DNA from: Agrypnia vestita
Lineage: Eukaryota > Arthropoda > Insecta > Trichoptera > Phryganeidae
DNA: 64,000 nucleotides
Assembly: GCA_016648135.1 (NCBI GenBank)
Contig: JADDOH010001553.1
Coordinates: forward strand, 62,001 to 126,000
Direction of reading: 5' to 3'
The notes under the pieces were generated by a model. The model was not told the origin of the DNA, did not search any database, and saw only the letters and a program-made list of their open reading frames with translations. The number at the start of each line of letters is the position of its first letter. The first letter of the stretch is position 1. Shown here one piece after another: positions 43,931 through 54,884 of the stretch. Both the position numbers and the translations under genes were made by a program.

Positions 43931-46759
43931 TCTCCGTATGTACGCCAAAAATAACAAAGTCATCTTTTTTCTTTAGCGGCCTCCTGGGACTCGGAAGTCC
44001 ATAACCACTACAGAGCGCCATCCAGCCCTTGACACCGCTTTCGTGGTTCAGTTTACGGAACTCTCTTCTACCCCATGCAGGTCTGTCTTAACATATGGCA
44101 AAATTATAGTATGTTCAATTTTTTATCTGTAGTTTAGAAAGGTTTTGTAATTTGTGTGGGGCTTATTTTTTTATATTTTTATCAGTTATACATACCTCCT
44201 TAGGCGCGTTTGGGATGAAGTTTTAGTATGCAATGAAATGCGTGCGCAGCATGCGACGGAATTTTTCACACCGTAAAGTTTCGGTCAGAGAGTAAGATGT
44301 GTATATTTCATATTTTGGCTAAATTCACTTGTTGACTACAAACGTAGTAAGGGCAGATGAAATGCGCTTGCGCATTCTGTCCAGCTATGCTCCAACGCAA
44401 GGTATACAACATAGAATCTGTTTTTTTTACAATACATATGTATATTGAGAACCCACTTTTTATTTATTCTTCATTATTCATAAATATATTTAAATAAAAC
44501 GAGCGAGCCTTACAGTAGTCGCATATGATGTGGAACATTTGACATCTCACAATTAAAAACATCAATTGAGTAGCGACGGAAATTAACATCAAAATTTAAA
44601 AAAGCTAATACCTATATATTTATTAATTAATAAATACAAGTATAGAAAATGTGTATGCATTTATTTATTATTGAATTTCGCCACACTAGGTAGGTTCCGT
44701 ATATCTACATACGCATTTTTATTTAGAAATGTGTTTGATCAATTAAATGTTTTTATTTATTTTCATAGATGGCGGTAGTGTGCCGCTATACATATTGTAT
44801 GAAAACTTTGAATAAATATTTAAAAATAATCACATACATTATATAAAATTTGAGAATGTAAATCATTAAGGGTAGTTATTGTTTACATTAATGTAAAAAA
44901 ATTAAGTATTTTTTGGATAATTTCGAAGATATAGGCCAAAATATATCAAAGTTACAACATCCACACGCTTGACACCAGACGCGAAGCATATATACAAAAT
45001 CAGAAGCATCGGCTGTTGACTGTGATGGCACTTGCTGGACATTGATTTTTTTATAAACGATGATTTTTTCATCGCGCGCGCTCATTGGTCAAATGACATT
45101 GCGCGCGCTTCCCCGGCATCTCATTTCCTGTTACTCATTTCCGTCTTTTTTACAAAATCACTGCCACATGTTGCAGGAAAGCGAGAGCAAGATGTTACAC
45201 ATCAAAAATACAATCGCCTTTTTTAGTTGTAACACTGAAAGGGTTAATAAATTCAATAATATTTTTCTATACCGATAATAGATTCATATTTGCCCGCTTC
45301 AATTATTACTCTATTGCTGTGTAGAATCCAGGAAGTGTACTACAACTTGAGTTCAATTGAAAATAATTTCAATTTAACCTTGGCCGTACAAAAAACTCGC
45401 GCCATGTAATAGATCGGCAAAGTAAAATCCATCCGAGCTATTCAATGCCTAAACATAGACAAAACTTGTTCACAGTAATAATATGTACTGCAGACCCGTC
45501 CATTCCAATTGCGTATTAAATATTTTACGTCATCGGTCCCGTGATGCGAGACTTAAAAAATATTTGTCACTTGTTTGGTTTGTATCGTAAATTGGCGATA
45601 ACATCGCAACAATTTCTCTAATCAATTAAATAAATCTAGTTCCTCGCAGCAGTGTGGGAATAAATCAAATTGGCAATGAAACGAGTTTTACAATGCGATG
45701 TTATGCAAATAGAACTGCCATTTTTATGTCGTTAAATAAAATTCAAATTACATCATATGAATGTACTCTTTATTTAGTAATGTGTATTTACAAATGAAAT
45801 TTCAAAATTTCAGCTTTTAAGATTTACTCACATCGCGTTCTGTCTGGCAAGATGAACGGTTCGAAGAACATACTAGGGGAATCATTCACGGCGGATGAGT
45901 TCTCAAGAGTTCTAGAAGTTAACATTTTAGAAATAATTTGCTGACGTATTCCCGGCACATCCGCCAGTTTTATTTATTTATCTTAATAATTTAGTTCCAC
46001 AGGTGTTTTGTTTAGAGGTGTTTTTTCTTTTTCTTTGGTAGTCTTATGTTGTCACTTCCCCGTGTATTGTAGGAATGAAAATCCTTATTCATCTTCATCC
46101 TGTCATCAATTTGTCAATCATCAATGTCACCTATTTGGGTACTAATCCATGTTTAATTTTAAATATTTGGACCATTACATTATATATTATTCTTTGATTT
46201 ACAGTTTCCAGTGCTAGTTTTATAATATTTGTAATTACAAGAAGTCATCTTTATATTACAAGTTAGTTATAATGTTATTGTAGACTTTTTGAGGTTGATA
46301 TTGCTTTTATATTTTTTGATAAATAATGTCAAGATTATTAAATGTGTGTACGTTTGTGTTTTTTTTATGTAAAAATCATCACCGAAAAATCTTCAAATAA
46401 TATGTTACGCTTTTGTTTAATCCCAATTTACAGTACGGTGTTATCGGATGGAGATGGGCATATAAAACTACTATATCAAAATAAGAAACCATCCAAAAAA
46501 TGATAATTTAAATAATTCTATAGAAAAAAATTACTACCCAACTATATAAATAATTCAAGGAACCAAAATTATTTGATAAATCCAAAAAAATCAATAATCC
46601 TTTTTTTTTTAAATTCAAAATACATTAAATACGACGATTTTCGATCTACGAGATTTAGAGATACCTACACTTAACATGCCAAAATTAAATTTTGCCATAA
46701 CCCATTTTAGTTTTCTTGGCATTAAATTCGTTAATAATCTTCCCCTAATCATAAAAAAA
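43931..46759. other. No gene seen
   Basis: AT-rich with balanced patches near 43970-44100, 45060-45120 (GCGCGCGCTCATTGGTC, an inverted CCAAT in a CpG-rich context) and 45390-45700. No domain-bearing frames. A promoter at 45060-45120 is conceivable but nothing downstream supports a gene. Confidence 0.4.
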
Positions 46760-46833
46760 ATAACAGATTGTTAGTTAACTTTGTAAAAACCACTACCAGT
46801 TAAAAGTTACAAAGTTAACTAACAATCTGTTAT
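46760..46833. repeat. Perfect 27-bp inverted repeat
   Basis: ATAACAGATTGTTAGTTAAC plus TTTGTAA (46760-46786) faces its exact complement at 46807-46833 across 20 bases. The right arm continues into AACCACAAAGTTAATGC, a phrase also seen near 2040 and 50320. It may mark the junction of two inverted element tails. Confidence 0.75.
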
Positions 46834-46924
46834 AATATCTAACCACAAAGTTAATGCTTTAAATATTAATAATATTAAAAAAATAACGGATCAGAATAAA
46901 TTTAACATTGAAACCAAAATACAT

Positions 46925-46928
<4 letters not shown>

Positions 46929-46976
<48 letters not shown>

Positions 46977-46992
46977 ATATATATATATATAT
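46929..46992. repeat. TA microsatellite
   Basis: About 64 bases of almost pure TA/AT with one short interruption (ATATAGAATAT). Confidence 0.95.
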
Positions 46993-47454
46993 ACAAGCAC
47001 CTACTAGACCCATAATATGATCATCAAACTGATTGAAAATGTTGTCACAACAAATTGCAACTCCCGCCCAAATATTATAATCAAATTAAAACAAAATTAA
47101 AGGCTACTTACTACTTATTCTTACTTATCTAATAATCCTTCGTATATAATCATTGTTATGCATTCAATTCTATTTTAAACTACTTAGATTAATGCGTATT
47201 TATAACTTTACACCTGCAATACTCCTTCTCTATACATCTCATAGAGGTAGTAGAATAAATTTTATTGTTTCCTTTATTTAAAAAAGAAGATCTTCGCACA
47301 CACCCTGTCCATCTACCCTGCATCCACCCTCAACCGTGACAGTCTCCACCTGGTACTCTGCTTTTGTGTGGAGCGACTAATCCAGTTAATTTTTAGGTAA
47401 CTCAAGTTCTACCGCACTGATTTAAAAAATTCATACTGTAATTTATTTATCTCC
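46993..47454. other. No gene seen
   Basis: AT-rich DNA followed by a short balanced segment near 47300-47400; no domain or bounded repeat. Confidence 0.45.
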
Positions 47455-48130
47455 TTCTTCCTCAGCTATCTCTCTACTGTTGGATTTAGGCCTCTTCTAA
47501 AGTTCTCCAATCTTATCTTCTTTGGACTTTTCTAATCCACCCACTACACGCGACGGGTATAATATCATCGGATCTTTTCTGAGGCTGGCCTTTTCCTATG
47601 ATCTCCATCGTAGAACTCTGACTGCCCATCAGTATATTCCCTGTCTGGCAAGGCGACCTGCCCATTGCCATTTTAATTTGGTAATATGACCTACCACTTC
47701 AACAACTTTCGTCCGGCGTCTGATTTCCTCAATTCTGATCTCTCAGACTTACGTCTAGCATTTGTCTCTCCATAAATCGCTGTGTACATCTTGGTTTATG
47801 TATGGTCCACGCTGATAGTTTCCAGACTATATGTAAGCACAGTGAGGATGCATGTTTCAAACACTTTTCTTTTTAAATTCATGGGAATATCTTTATTTTT
47901 AAGAACATGATTAAGTTTCCTTAAGGTCGCCCAACCTAGTCCAATTCTTCTGGGTATTTATGATATCTGGTTTTCTGTCCCTAATTTGATGTCCAAGATA
48001 TGCATATTCTTCAACAGCTTCAATTGTCTTGTTACTCATTGTGGTATTACTGATGGATATCTCATGATTTTCGTTTTAGTAATCTTGTTCATTTATATTT
48101 ACTCAAATTTTTATTCTAAAAGTTGTGTTC
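47455..48130 (-). pseudogene. Non-LTR retrotransposon reverse-transcriptase tail (fossil)
   Basis: The minus strand gives, in shifting frames: MSNKTIEAVEEYAYLGHQI, LGWATLRKLNHVLKNKDI, PMNLKRKVFETCILTVLTYS, then KLKWQWAGHLAR, and finally WRTLEEA with a stop and IQQ. This is the thumb-to-end order of a common insect non-LTR family (EYVYLG..I, R..LGW..F.KL, LK..VF..CVLPV.TYG, W.WAGH.AR, W..LGEAYVQQW). Several frameshifts and stops show it is old. The catalytic region and the 5' half are missing. It lies 260 bp from the solo LTR with no functional link. Confidence 0.75.
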
Positions 48131-48384
48131 TTATACACACATTATAGATTTTCTAAAAAAATTCAACTTTCGTACGTTGTCTGATGTAAATTCAATGTTT
48201 ATTTTTTTCTATCATCCGGAAGGTAGTTCATAGTTAGAATAGCGTGTCTATGTAGTGTTCTGTGCACTTCTCCTACTTTTCTTTTCTAAGAAAAACGAAG
48301 CATATTAATTAGGTTTGCACTGCTAATTTTCCGGGAACATATATTGTGTGTGGGAGAAGAAGAATAATCAAGTCAATTCAAATT

Positions 48385-48908
48385 ATATTGTCACGGGACG
48401 TGGCTATGGGAGGCAAATGAAGACACTAAAGCAATTTTAAGTTTTAATTTATTACCAAAATGCACTGGACACGAGTCAAACCGAAATACCGTTCTTAATT
48501 TGATAGTCACTAAATGTTTCCAGAATATTACACACACTTATTGTTACACCGTTTCTTAATTCGTATTAATTAGCGCTGTTTCCACTTCTTGCCCCAGTAG
48601 GAACTTTTTTTATTTATTACCGCAGGTATCACTATCGCTGGTCACACCGCGCTAGCTCCGTTACTAATATCGCGTGGATTAAGCGCCACAAATGACTGAT
48701 CATACTGGTTTGCGCTACGGTTTATCGCTGGAGTGTCGCACATGTTATCGTCACGAACGACTGACTACGCATCGCGTGTCATCCTTGTATTTATAGGTAT
48801 CACCGCCTAGATCCTTCCGGACTCTTGTTGAACTTTCCAGATATTGCGAGAGACTCGTTCTAGACGTTTACATAGTGCTGTTTTCAGTATGTCATCTCAT
48901 GACAATAT
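48385..48908. mobile_element. Solo LTR with 4-bp target duplication
   Basis: The 516-bp unit 48389-48904 starts TGTCACGGGACG and ends CATCTCATGACA (TG...CA, with short inverted TGTCA/TGACA ends). Identical ATAT copies flank it (48385-48388 and 48905-48908). No internal region or second LTR is present within the window, so it is a solo LTR left by recombination. Family (Gypsy or BEL/Pao type) cannot be settled from the LTR alone. Confidence 0.75.
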
Positions 48909-51217
48909 GAATATATTTGTGCTGGCTGCTTTTGGCTTGTGGGCTAAAAATGAAAATGCCGATGCTCTTCATTCTTTCCGAGGAAATTTTGTAGAACTCC
49001 TCGTATGGAAATAAAGTAGTTGTTTTTGATTCTACTTGTTTCAGAGATTGATAATGCCCTCATCATTAAAAAAAAATAAAAAAGTAAAATAAAAAACAAG
49101 TGTTTGAATTCTGTACATTTACCTGTACTCTTAAATTAAACCTTTTTTTAAAAATAAATACATACATATTTTACGGTTGACGCGATATATTTCCTTATTT
49201 TATGGCGAGTTCGGCGTTTTTTATACACGATTTGTAAAACTCGCAATTACTGACCCGTCCTTGATTTTATAATAATTTTAAAACCCATTTTTTAGTAAAT
49301 CATTTCAAATTAGAATTCGTAATTCGCGCAAACGTCAATCACTGTCATTGAGATTCAGCAAAATTAAACTCATTTGTCACTATCTCCTTCCTTATTACGT
49401 CTGTATAGAATAAGACTTCTGCATAAAATAGCAAAACATAATAATTTCGTTATCTGTCCGTCCGTCTGTCTGTCTGTCCGTCCGTATCTTCGTGTAACGT
49501 CCGTAATTCATGGCTAAAAAATCAATTAAACGGCCGGAGAAGGACCTACGACCTACAACTAGTTCATTTACGAAAATCGTGTAAGCTTGAAAAGCAACGA
49601 ATTTCTATAAAATGAATTTGTTAATGATGACTCATTTCAATTTACCGACAAATAATGTTTATACGTTTACATTTCCTCATTGTAAGTAGAAGGTTCTTTT
49701 TACTAAAGTGCCTCGCGACAAAGTGAAAATAGTTTGAGGTTGTAAAATAGTATTTTTTACTAGACTTTCTTACCCTTCCAATTCATCTAATATTATTCAA
49801 ACTTATGGTATTTAAAACAATAAATATCAGAGCTATAAGAGTAGACAGATTAGTCGCTCTATTATGTAAAGTACTCAGCAGAACATTGAAGAGAATCGTA
49901 GGCCCTTAGGATTTGGAAAATATTTCTCACAGTTTAATTGATGAATCCAGAGATGTCCCTAATCGATAGTGTCAAGTGTGTAAGGCAGAGCCTTGGGGCA
50001 GCGTTTTGAAGGGCGTCTAATTTCCCTATAGGGCTCCCTCTTCTGGTTCACCCTCTTCTAGCAAACTCCTCATTATATTGTCAAAAACACTATAGAAAGA
50101 TTAATTAAATTATGGCTGTTTTAAAACATTATATTATACAAATATATCAGATAACACGCGTGAAATGCAATGTTCTTCATTATGTGGAAAAATATTCATT
50201 TTATAATACAATAAAATATTGTACATCGCAGAAAATATTTAAACACAAACCAATAAAATTAAGATAATTAAAGAATTAAATATTTTTAATATTTAAAATA
50301 TTAACTTTGTGGTCAGATATTTTAACAAAATGTTATTTATGTTAGTATATAACCCGTCTCTTCGTCAGGACAACCACTATACTAGCATGTAAACATCACT
50401 ACACACCACAACCGTAGTATTATTTACATACCAGCACCTTCACAAAATACTCTTATTAATTCAAATCAACGAATCTCTGAGTAAAACACGTAACATGTCG
50501 CGAGGATTTTTCAATCCATTTTACTCAGAAATACTTTAATGGTAATGAATTCTATCCGAAAGAGAATGTTCCGATGGAAAATAAATATTTTTCAAATTAC
50601 AATCAAAATCTAATCTATCTAAATATAATAACTTCGTTATCTGTCAGTCCGTTATGTTCATAACTTGCAGAAAATAAGGTAGAGTTAAAACATTACATAA
50701 TTGGAGTGTGACACGCAATCAGCGCACAACACGCAACGGCTCAGGCAGCACGCAAGGGTCGCCCTACCGAATTACACGGTCTTTACATTTTTGTATTATT
50801 TTTTATTATATTAAGTTTTAAATTTAAGCGAATAAAGTCAATTTAAAAAAAAGGGTTTTCTATTCATGAATTTTCAAATTCAAAATCCTGCAATTGTGAT
50901 TTTTTACGAGTGTACTGCTAGTTACTCCATGCATCTTAGGGTTGGCTCATTTGTGGGCTGTCAGAATTAGCTCATTCTTCGTTTGAAAAAAAAACTATTA
51001 TCAAATAGCTTTATGAGGATAGATAATTGACTGAAATAGCTTCACGGAATATTTCTCAACTTAACGATCAACTATGATCACATCTCTGATTACCGTGAAA
51101 TAGAACAGTGTAACATTCGTTCACACAAGACGTTTATTTTTATTTAAATTTTAAATCGAAGACAGTGTAACAATCGCAATTTATCGTGGAATTATTTAGT
51201 AACGATATTTTCTTCAT
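48909..51217. other. No gene seen; two Helitron 5' scraps
   Basis: Family 1 Helitron 5' sequences occur at 49435-49515 (ATAATTTCGTTATCTGTCCG plus a GTCTGTCTGTCC run) and 50618-50680 (TCTATCTAAATATAATAACT). I could not find their 3' ends, so they look truncated. Otherwise AT-rich. Confidence 0.45.
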
Positions 51218-51712
51218 ATAATTAATAAAAATAAACTTTGTTTTCACCACTTTTTTATCGAAAATATCAACATGTTTCAGAGCCCATGGCCCCTTCGTTA
51301 AGATACGATTGTATACTAACAAAATTAAATTAAAAAATCGTAGTACAGACAATTAAAATATTAAAAAGTTATATACGGAAAATGAATAATTATAAAGTAC
51401 CTATTTAACATGAAAATTAATTTAAATGATAACTATTTGTAAAAAGGACCTGATTATTTATAATATTCAATTTACTATGAACACTTTTTCTTGTTTCCGA
51501 AATTTCTAATTTATCAAACTGTGATTCTGTATAATTTGTATGTAAAATTTGTAAACCCTTATTTATATCAAAAGAATGATCCACAGCCAAAAGATGGTTA
51601 GAAAATTCAGAATAATTATTGCTATTTAAACACTTTTAAGTGTTCCTTAACTCAAATTTCTACACGTTTTTCTTATATAAAAATAATCACAATCATTACA
51701 ATTTATATCTAT
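51218..51712 (-). pseudogene. Penelope-like element 3' fragment, type A
   Basis: The minus strand follows 10921-12003: a decayed YIG strand at the right end (DYFYIRKTC, with the glycine of YIG replaced by arginine), then HLL(A)..HSFDINKGLQIL and LEIS/NSYLL-like sequence with frameshifts. Next come the CTTAACGAAG...GCCATGGGCTCTGAAACATG tail (GAAAC at 51278-51274) and TTGATATTTTCGATAAAAAA. The CTGATGA half of the hammerhead-like core has mutated to CTTAACGA. It is an older copy than the palindrome at 11 kb. Confidence 0.7.
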
Positions 51713-52144
51713 TAATTATATTAATAATGTAACCACAAAATTATTTTTCTGTATTTGAAGAGGAAGATATTTTCTTCGTTTAATTTTCGCAAATTGTATT
51801 AGTTAATATTTGAAGTATCGCTTGGCATTTAGAGCCTCGTTAAATCCCACGTTCAAGGAGTTGGAACGATCACTCGCGCTGTATTATTTATTCGAATTAC
51901 TCTCCTATGACAATAATATTGTCGTTTGCAGAGTTCAAAGGAAATCTACATCGTGAGTAGTTGAATAACATGAATACCAATGACGGTACCCACCTGTACA
52001 GATACAGGAACACCTGCTGCAGGTTATATAAATATGCTCAAAATGTTAACTTATTCGTTAATTTTTAATGATTTTTTTTTTTTAAATTGCACGCTATGTA
52101 ATTTTGTAAGTTAACATGAAATTCGACCTAACTATATAAATATA
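51713..52144. other. No gene seen
   Basis: Unique AT-rich DNA with a balanced patch near 51820-52020; no frame or repeat recognised. Confidence 0.45.
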
Positions 52145-52603
52145 TCTATACTAATATTATAAAGAGGAAAGATTTGGTTGTGTGTTTGAATTGAATAGGC
52201 TCCGAAACTACCGGACCGATTTGAAAAATTCTTTCACATTCAGAATCCTACATTATCCCTGATGAACATAGGCTATAGAATATTTTCAAAAATGTCAGGG
52301 ATCCGTATGAAAACTTCGATAATGTAACCCAACGTGTGAAAAATTACGAAAAAAAAACTTTATATTGCGTACGCTGCGGAAATTATTGCCAATAGAGCAA
52401 AGTAATGTACTACAGTTTTAGAGGGCATTAATATCTACAAAATCTGCGATACCATATATCTAAGTGTTACAGTTGTTACAATAACTTATGTTAACATTAG
52501 ATGGAAACATTGTTTTTTAGAGAACACGGACCCTTTGTTTTCCCTCACAAACTTATTTTTTACTTAATCCTTAACCCGTGCAACGCCGGGTACGACCAGC
52601 TAG
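52145..52603 (+). mobile_element. Non-autonomous Helitron, family 3
   Basis: TCTATACTAATATTATAAAG follows an A. The element continues CCGAAACTACCGGACCGATT and ends CCCGTGCAACGCCGGG (hairpin), then ACCAGCTAG before T. It combines the head of 37747 with the 3' end of family 2 (24393, 33358), showing exchange of ends among the Helitrons. 459 bp, no coding. Confidence 0.85.
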
Positions 52604-52654
52604 TTTTTTATAAATAAAAAACTTTATTAAACATTCTCAGGTTTTATTCTCATC

Positions 52655-52702
52655 GGCCCTGATGATGGACCCTGCAATGGGATCCAAAACGTCGACCACA
52701 GA
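52655..52702 (+). ncRNA. Hammerhead-like ribozyme motif
   Basis: CTGATGA, one T, GGACCC paired with GGG(A)TCC over TGCAAT, then AAAAC (the G of GAAAC is changed to A) and GTCGACC. It is the sibling of the motif at 23.6 kb, which keeps GAAAC but has a changed CTGATGT. Together they suggest a fourth PLE type whose coding part is not in the window. Confidence 0.45.
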
Positions 52703-52817
52703 AGTCACATTACACGACAGATTTTTTTTTTCAATATATAGATTTTTTCGTCGTAATTAATTCATAATTTGTTAAAAATATCATAACTTACCGCAGGATT
52801 TTCTCTTACACATACAA

Positions 52818-52908
52818 AAGTCGGATTAACATAATTAAATAATGATAATAAATTATATGGATGAAGATATTTTATTATCATTATTTAATTATGTTCATCT
52901 GACTTTAG
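52818..52908. repeat. Inverted repeat, 34-bp arms
   Basis: The core AACATAATTAAATAATGATA (with ATAAA) faces its complement across about 17 bases. Outer parts AAGTCGGATT/AGACTGAAAA pair imperfectly (AAGTCAGATG read inverted). Confidence 0.75.
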
Positions 52909-53249
52909 TATTCATAAACGACACCGAACCACAAATTACAATGTGCGCATTTAACACTTCCCCATGTATGAAAATAGTCATATCTGGTGGACTTCTTCTT
53001 ACCTGGACAGGTATCCAAATCTTATAAAGTGTGATGTGTGGTCCACCTTTACCTCAATAAAACTATTTAGTGTAAACAACAATACGAATATTATTTTTAA
53101 CCTTTCTAGGAATTTGGATAAAATTAATATCCCATATTATACCTGCAGTACCCTCAAAGTGTTTTTCTCGGAAATTATTTATTGACATATATTGTGGCTT
53201 GATATATTATATACCGAATATATCCTATATTACTGACTTTTTAATATTT

Positions 53250-53352
53250 ATATATCTATGTTCTGAGAACACATTACTGGATTTTGTCCATAGATTAATA
53301 AGTGGGTAAAATCCTGTAATTTTGTTCTCAGAACATACAAATAAAGATATAT
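53250..53352. repeat. Inverted repeat, about 35-bp arms
   Basis: TATATCTATGTTCTGAGAAC, ATTACTGGATTTTG on the left pair with AAAATCCTGTAAT, GTTCTCAGAACATACAAATA on the right. The loop is about 30 bases. It looks like a very short MITE. Confidence 0.65.
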
Positions 53353-53805
53353 ACCATTCTGTAAAATTAATTTAAATAGGTATGTTAAATAATTTGGAAG
53401 AATACCTTATATACATATGTACATTAAAAATTATATTGCTTAATATTTCACTTTCTAAATATAGAGGTATCATTACTAGCTGCAAAATATATATAAGTAT
53501 ACTATTTCATGGGAAGAACTATAGATGTCTCTATTATAGTCCGATCGAATATATGAAAAACGTATACATAAACAACTTTAAAAAAAAATTATGTGTGAAT
53601 ATTCTTACGGTGGAATTGTAAACGATGCATTATGAAAAGTGGTCACTTAAGCGAGCTCATACAAGTGACAAGACCTGGGCCATCCTATAAAGACTTCCAT
53701 TCACGTATCCCATATAAATAGCTTCATCTTTGTGAGTCTTCTATAATCTATCTTAATTACAAATTAATTGTTTATTAAACTAAACTAAATTTAGCAATCG
53801 TACAT
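53353..53805. other. No gene seen
   Basis: AT-rich with a 79-codon lysine/isoleucine-rich frame that shows no domain. Confidence 0.45.
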
Positions 53806-53809
53806 AAGA

Positions 53810-54115
53810 TGGTAAATGTACGATACCTACATAAAGAGGGTTCCAATCCAGGCACTGTTTATAACGCAAATCAATTGCATTGCAAACATCTCGAAGCTCT
53901 TCAAACTGAACTCGAGATGTCCTACGATAATTCACATAGCTGCCTCTAATTGTTTAATGTTGCCAGCTCTGCACTATAAATCTTTTTTTGGACCCCTACA
54001 TCTCGGTGGTATATGGACGTGCCCCATAAATGAAGTCCGTTGCGCGAGATCTGTAGAATATGGGGGGTTTTCAATACCACTTCTTCGTCCAGTTCATTTA
54101 TTCCGAAAATAGGTA
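53810..54115 (-). pseudogene. Possible DDE transposase C-terminal fossil
   Basis: In shifting minus-strand frames I read ATDFIYGARPYT, then LEAAM, then ELRDVCNAIDLRYKQCLDWN. The order resembles the end of insect Tc1/mariner-type transposases, where (SPDL)TP.DF.LWG..K is followed by a helical tail ending in R...C....G..FEH. The aspartate of DF is kept, while the LWG block is decayed to IYG. At least three frameshifts or stops occur. No inverted repeats bound it. The identification is tentative: it rests on short motifs in the right order. Confidence 0.4.
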
Positions 54116-54281
54116 GTTCAAATCATTTAAAATACCATCTTCAAAATGGGCCTTCCCATTCTTCCGCTGTGGCCCATTCTCCTATTCTAACAACTAGTTT
54201 AGTTCATATTTAACTGTAATTTCGGATATTTTATACGCACCGTATGTATTACCGAGAAGCGAATCTCGACGTTTCGTTGGA

Positions 54282-54707
54282 TACTTACAAACGCCGTTCG
54301 AGTCTCCAGGTGTATACAGAGTGCCATGCGATTGTGGAGCTTTCTACATAGGACAAACCAAACGCAATATCGCTACACGATTAAAGGAACACATTGGAGC
54401 AATTAAAAACAACAACTCCAATACATCGGCAATCTGCGAACATGCATCCAAAGGGAATCTCTGTCACTTCATCAGATTTGACAAGGCAAAAATCTTATCA
54501 ACAGAACCGTACCTTATACCCAGATTAGTAAGGGAGTCCATTGAAATATACAAACATCCCAATTTCAATAGAGATGACAGTTACAAACTATCAAGTATTT
54601 GGCGCCCTGTTCTAACGACACTAATTCAACCCTTGAGAGAAGTCACAGTAAAATCATATTGCACACTGGCGACCTCTATTGTAGAAGAAGAGAACACTCC
54701 ACAATAA
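54282..54707 (+). CDS. PLE GIY-YIG endonuclease domain, best-preserved copy
   Basis: The frame is open from 54282 to TAA at 54705-54707. Around residue 10 it shows PGVYRVPCDCGAFYIGQTKR, the GVY-x10-YIG pattern of GIY-YIG nucleases with a CxC in the linker typical of PLEs. NIATRLKEHIG supplies the conserved arginine and a histidine. Further on, ICEHASKGNLCHFIRFDKAK and LVRESIEIYKHPNFNRDDSY give the HA..GH-like block and the conserved glutamate, and LSSIWRPVL the end block. In PLEs this domain nicks target DNA for reverse transcription in the nucleus. The reverse transcriptase is missing, so the copy cannot move by itself. The only ATG-like starts are internal; the true start would have been far upstream. 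All active-site residues I can judge are present. Confidence 0.8.
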   Translation, partial: YLQTPFESPGVYRVPCDCGAFYIGQTKRNIATRLKEHIGAIKNNNSNTSAICEHASKGNLCHFIRFDKAKILSTEPYLIPRLVRESIEIYKHPNFNRDDSYKLSSIWRPVLTTLIQPLREVTVKSYCTLATSIVEEENTPQ

Positions 54708-54785
54708 AGTGCATACAATTTACGCCATAGAAAGCAGCACCTTTAGTCAGTCCGACCTCCACCTCCGCGGGTAAAGGTCGTCCTC

Positions 54786-54842
54786 CTGATGACGTTGGAT
54801 AAGTATCCAACGAAACGTCGAGATTCGCTTCTCGGTAATACA
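54786..54842 (+). ncRNA. Hammerhead-like ribozyme motif, best-formed (PLE type B)
   Basis: CTGATGA (54786-54792), one C, stem II GTTGGAT paired with ATCCAAC over AAGT, then GAAAC (54812-54816). Next a possible stem III CGAGA with TCTCG over TTCGCT, followed by GTA, an allowed cleavage triplet. It sits just downstream of the stop codon of the endonuclease frame. Compared with the canonical core it has one extra base (C) after CTGATGA. Confidence 0.6.
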
Positions 54843-54884
54843 TACGGTGCGTATAAAAAATATCCGAAATTACAGTTAAATATG

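Larger units (their letters stand above)
54205..54884 (+). mobile_element. Penelope-like element, type B, with inverted tail
   Basis: A 5'-truncated PLE flanked by inverted copies of its own 3' tail: 54205-54287 on the left and 54800-54884 on the right pair almost perfectly (about 83 bp, including GCGAATCTCGACGTTTCG and ATACGCACCGTATGTATTAC). Between them lie the GIY-YIG frame and a hammerhead-like motif. Such a structure arises when PLE copies integrate with a piece of an inverted neighbour, and inverted terminal tails are known for this class. The second copy at 2250-2520 lacks the domain. Confidence 0.85.
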
